Assembly: GCF_010731575.1 (NCBI RefSeq)
Contig: NZ_AP022617.1
Coordinates: 5,394,001-5,458,000 of the forward strand
Reading direction: 5' to 3'
Length of the DNA stretch: 64,000 bases
Source: Mycolicibacterium monacense
Lineage (GTDB): Bacteria > Actinomycetota > Actinomycetes > Mycobacteriales > Mycobacteriaceae
Shown here: one piece after another, positions 62,354 through 64,000 of the stretch
Layout: every line of letters starts with the position of its first letter
How positions within the stretch are numbered: the stretch's first letter is position 1
Made by a program: the position numbers and the translations under genes
Notes under the pieces: model-generated
The model's database searches: none
What the model was told of the DNA's origin: nothing
Seen by the model: the letters and a program-made list of their open reading frames with translations, nothing else

Positions 62354-63060
62354 TGTGCCGCCACCTCGGCTGGTTGGGGGCGCCGCGCTCGGTCAGCGCG
62401 CTCATCCTCGACCCGCCCTACGGCCTGCTGGTGCAGTCCTACGCGCCGCGCCGCCAGAAGCACGGGCTGATGAACGCCGACGGGTGGGGGGTCGGGTTCT
62501 TCTCATCCGACCTTCCCGACGATGCGGGCCCCTGCCGGTGGCGCAGCGCCGCCCCGCTGTGGGGGGACGCGTCGTTCGCGTCGGTCGCCCCCGCCCTGCG
62601 CAGCGCGTGCGTGGTCGGGGCGGTCCGGTCGGCCAGTATCGGCATGCCGATCGAGCCGACCGCCTCGGCGCCGTTCACCGACGGGTCGTGGCTGCTATCG
62701 CACAACGGGCTCGTCGACCGGGCGGTGCTGCCGCTGTCCGCGCACGCCGAATCGACCGTCGACAGTGCGCTGCTCGCCGCGCTGATCTTCGACCGGGGCA
62801 TGGACCGGCTCGGCGACACCGTCACCGAGGTGGGAGCCCGCGACCCCGGCGCACGGCTGAACATCCTGGCCGCCAACGGATCTCAGATGGTCGCCACCAC
62901 CTGGGGGGACACCCTGTCGGTGCTGCGCACCGACGACGGCGTGGCGTTGGCCAGCGAACCCTACGACGACGACCCGCGCTGGGAGGAGATCCCGGACCGC
63001 CACCTGGTCCGCACGGACGGCTCCTCGGTACAGCTGAGCGCGCTGAGAGGACCGGCATGA
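62353..63060 (+). CDS. egtC: Gamma-glutamyl-hercynylcysteine sulfoxide hydrolase EgtC
   Basis: 235-aa class II amidotransferase-like hydrolase. Cys2 in MCRHLGWLG is the nucleophile. Contains [16 protein letters not shown] and [10 protein letters not shown]. It removes glutamate from the sulfoxide intermediate. The ATG overlaps the egtB stop (TGATG) and its stop overlaps egtD (ATGA). Confidence 0.93.
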   Translation: MCRHLGWLGAPRSVSALILDPPYGLLVQSYAPRRQKHGLMNADGWGVGFFSSDLPDDAGPCRWRSAAPLWGDASFASVAPALRSACVVGAVRSASIGMPIEPTASAPFTDGSWLLSHNGLVDRAVLPLSAHAESTVDSALLAALIFDRGMDRLGDTVTEVGARDPGARLNILAANGSQMVATTWGDTLSVLRTDDGVALASEPYDDDPRWEEIPDRHLVRTDGSSVQLSALRGPA

Positions 63061-64000
63061 CGTTCACCCTCGCCACCTACCTGGCGGACGACGCCGCGGC
63101 GCAGGCGCTGCGGCGCGACGTGCGCGACGGGCTCACCGCGAACCCGAAGACGTTGCCGCCCAAGTGGTTCTACGATTCGGTGGGCAGCGACCTGTTCGAC
63201 CAGATCACCCGGTTACCCGAGTACTATCCGACGCGCGCCGAGGCGGCGATCCTGCGTGACCGCTCCGGGGAGATCGCGGCGGTCACCGGCGCGGACACCC
63301 TGGTCGAACTGGGCAGCGGAACGTCGGAGAAGACCCGGATGCTGCTCTCGGCACTGCGCGAGCACGGAACGCTGCGCCGGTTCGTCCCGTTCGACGTCGA
63401 CGCGAGCGTGCTGCAGAATGCCGGCGCGGCGTTGGCGGAGGAGTACGCCGGTCTCGAGATCGAGGCCGTGTGCGGCGATTTCGAGGAACACCTCGGCAAG
63501 ATCCCCCAGGGCGGTCGGCGGGTGATCGCCTTTCTCGGGTCGACGATCGGCAACCTCACCGCCGCCCCCCGCGCGTCGTTCCTCGCCGCCCTCGCCGACA
63601 CCATGGCGCCCGGGGATGCGCTGCTGCTGGGCACCGACCTGATCAAGGACACCGACCGGCTGGTCTCCGCCTACGACGACAGCCAGGGCGTGACGGCCCG
63701 GTTCAACCGCAACGTGCTCGCCGTGGTCAACCGCGAACTCGACGCCGACTTCGACATCGGGGCGTTCGCGCACGTCGCCCGCTGGAACGCCGGCGAGCAG
63801 CGCATCGAGATGTGGTTGCGCGCAACGGATCCGCAGCAGGTACGCGTCGGGGCGCTCGACCTGTCCGTGGAGTTCGCCGGCGGTGAGGAGATGCTGACCG
63901 AGGTGTCGTGCAAGTTCGCGCCCGACGACGTCGCCGCCGAACTCGCCGCCGCGGGCCTGCGCCGCACCCACTTCTGGACTGATCCGGCGGGCGATTTCGG
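63057..64000 (+). CDS. egtD: Histidine N-alpha-trimethyltransferase EgtD, 3' end beyond window
   Basis: SAM-dependent enzyme that trimethylates histidine to hercynine. 314 residues are present out of about 321. SAM motif [14 protein letters not shown], then [17 protein letters not shown] and a C-terminal [11 protein letters not shown]. Starts ATGA-overlapping egtC. egtE should follow. Confidence 0.94.
   Translation, partial: MTFTLATYLADDAAAQALRRDVRDGLTANPKTLPPKWFYDSVGSDLFDQITRLPEYYPTRAEAAILRDRSGEIAAVTGADTLVELGSGTSEKTRMLLSALREHGTLRRFVPFDVDASVLQNAGAALAEEYAGLEIEAVCGDFEEHLGKIPQGGRRVIAFLGSTIGNLTAAPRASFLAALADTMAPGDALLLGTDLIKDTDRLVSAYDDSQGVTARFNRNVLAVVNRELDADFDIGAFAHVARWNAGEQRIEMWLRATDPQQVRVGALDLSVEFAGGEEMLTEVSCKFAPDDVAAELAAAGLRRTHFWTDPAGDF

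Overview
The window is about 67% GC, has mostly GTG/ATG starts, many 1-8 nt overlaps between genes, and carries ergothioneine genes, DesA1, LucA, LigC with its PrimPol, and F420-type luciferase-like enzymes. Together these point to a mycobacterium, most likely a fast-growing environmental Mycolicibacterium. From about 26 kb to the right end the gene order follows, from memory, the M. tuberculosis Rv3731-Rv3701c neighbourhood in reverse locus order, with two blocks that slow growers lack.

Layout. 0-5 kb: a polar amino-acid ABC importer, GluQRS, a frameshifted desA1, and ligC. 5-24 kb: an accessory oxidative (probably catabolic) island with a GMC oxidoreductase, two P450s, six SDR-type enzymes plus an NmrA-like protein, two luciferase-like flavoenzymes, two nitroreductase-fold enzymes, a VOC protein, a metallo-beta-lactamase-fold hydrolase, a SnoaL-like protein and a TetR regulator. 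Six palindromes with an invariant TAC-N4-GTA core sit at its promoters and tie most of these genes into one apparent regulon. A regulatory segment (NmrA-like protein, nitroreductase, LuxR-type ATPase, SigH-like sigma factor, small broken ORF) lies inside it without such sites. 24-28 kb: a DUF222/HNH (13E12-type) gene, then a second LigC-type ligase overlapping a PrimPol. The island therefore separates two LigC-type ligases.

28-45 kb: housekeeping block with a DapB-like dehydrogenase and divergent TetR, a PepA-like protease, lucA, tRNA-Ser(GGA), SRP RNA, aspartate aminotransferase, dnaX, a methyltransferase/FAD-oxidoreductase pair resembling 10-methyl fatty acid synthases, an SRPBCC protein, the Ami1 amidase, YbaB, recR, gatD-murT, a DnaQ-BRCT exonuclease, an FMN reductase and leuA. 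leuA is preceded by a 15-codon leader peptide with three consecutive leucine codons and two mutually exclusive hairpins, a textbook attenuator layout.

45-54 kb: a co-directional nitrogen module, amt - glutamine-synthetase-like - class II amidotransferase - GXGXG protein - glutamate-synthase-like FMN protein - FAD oxidase - XRE/cupin regulator, with a possible GlnR site before amt. 54-64 kb: lysC-asd, two envelope proteins, a Fur regulator beside an Ohr peroxidase, a PknH-sensor-like secreted protein, and egtABCD (ergothioneine), with egtD cut by the window end.

The best candidate for an undescribed system is the 5-24 kb oxidative island with its shared operator. Its substrate cannot be read from sequence alone.
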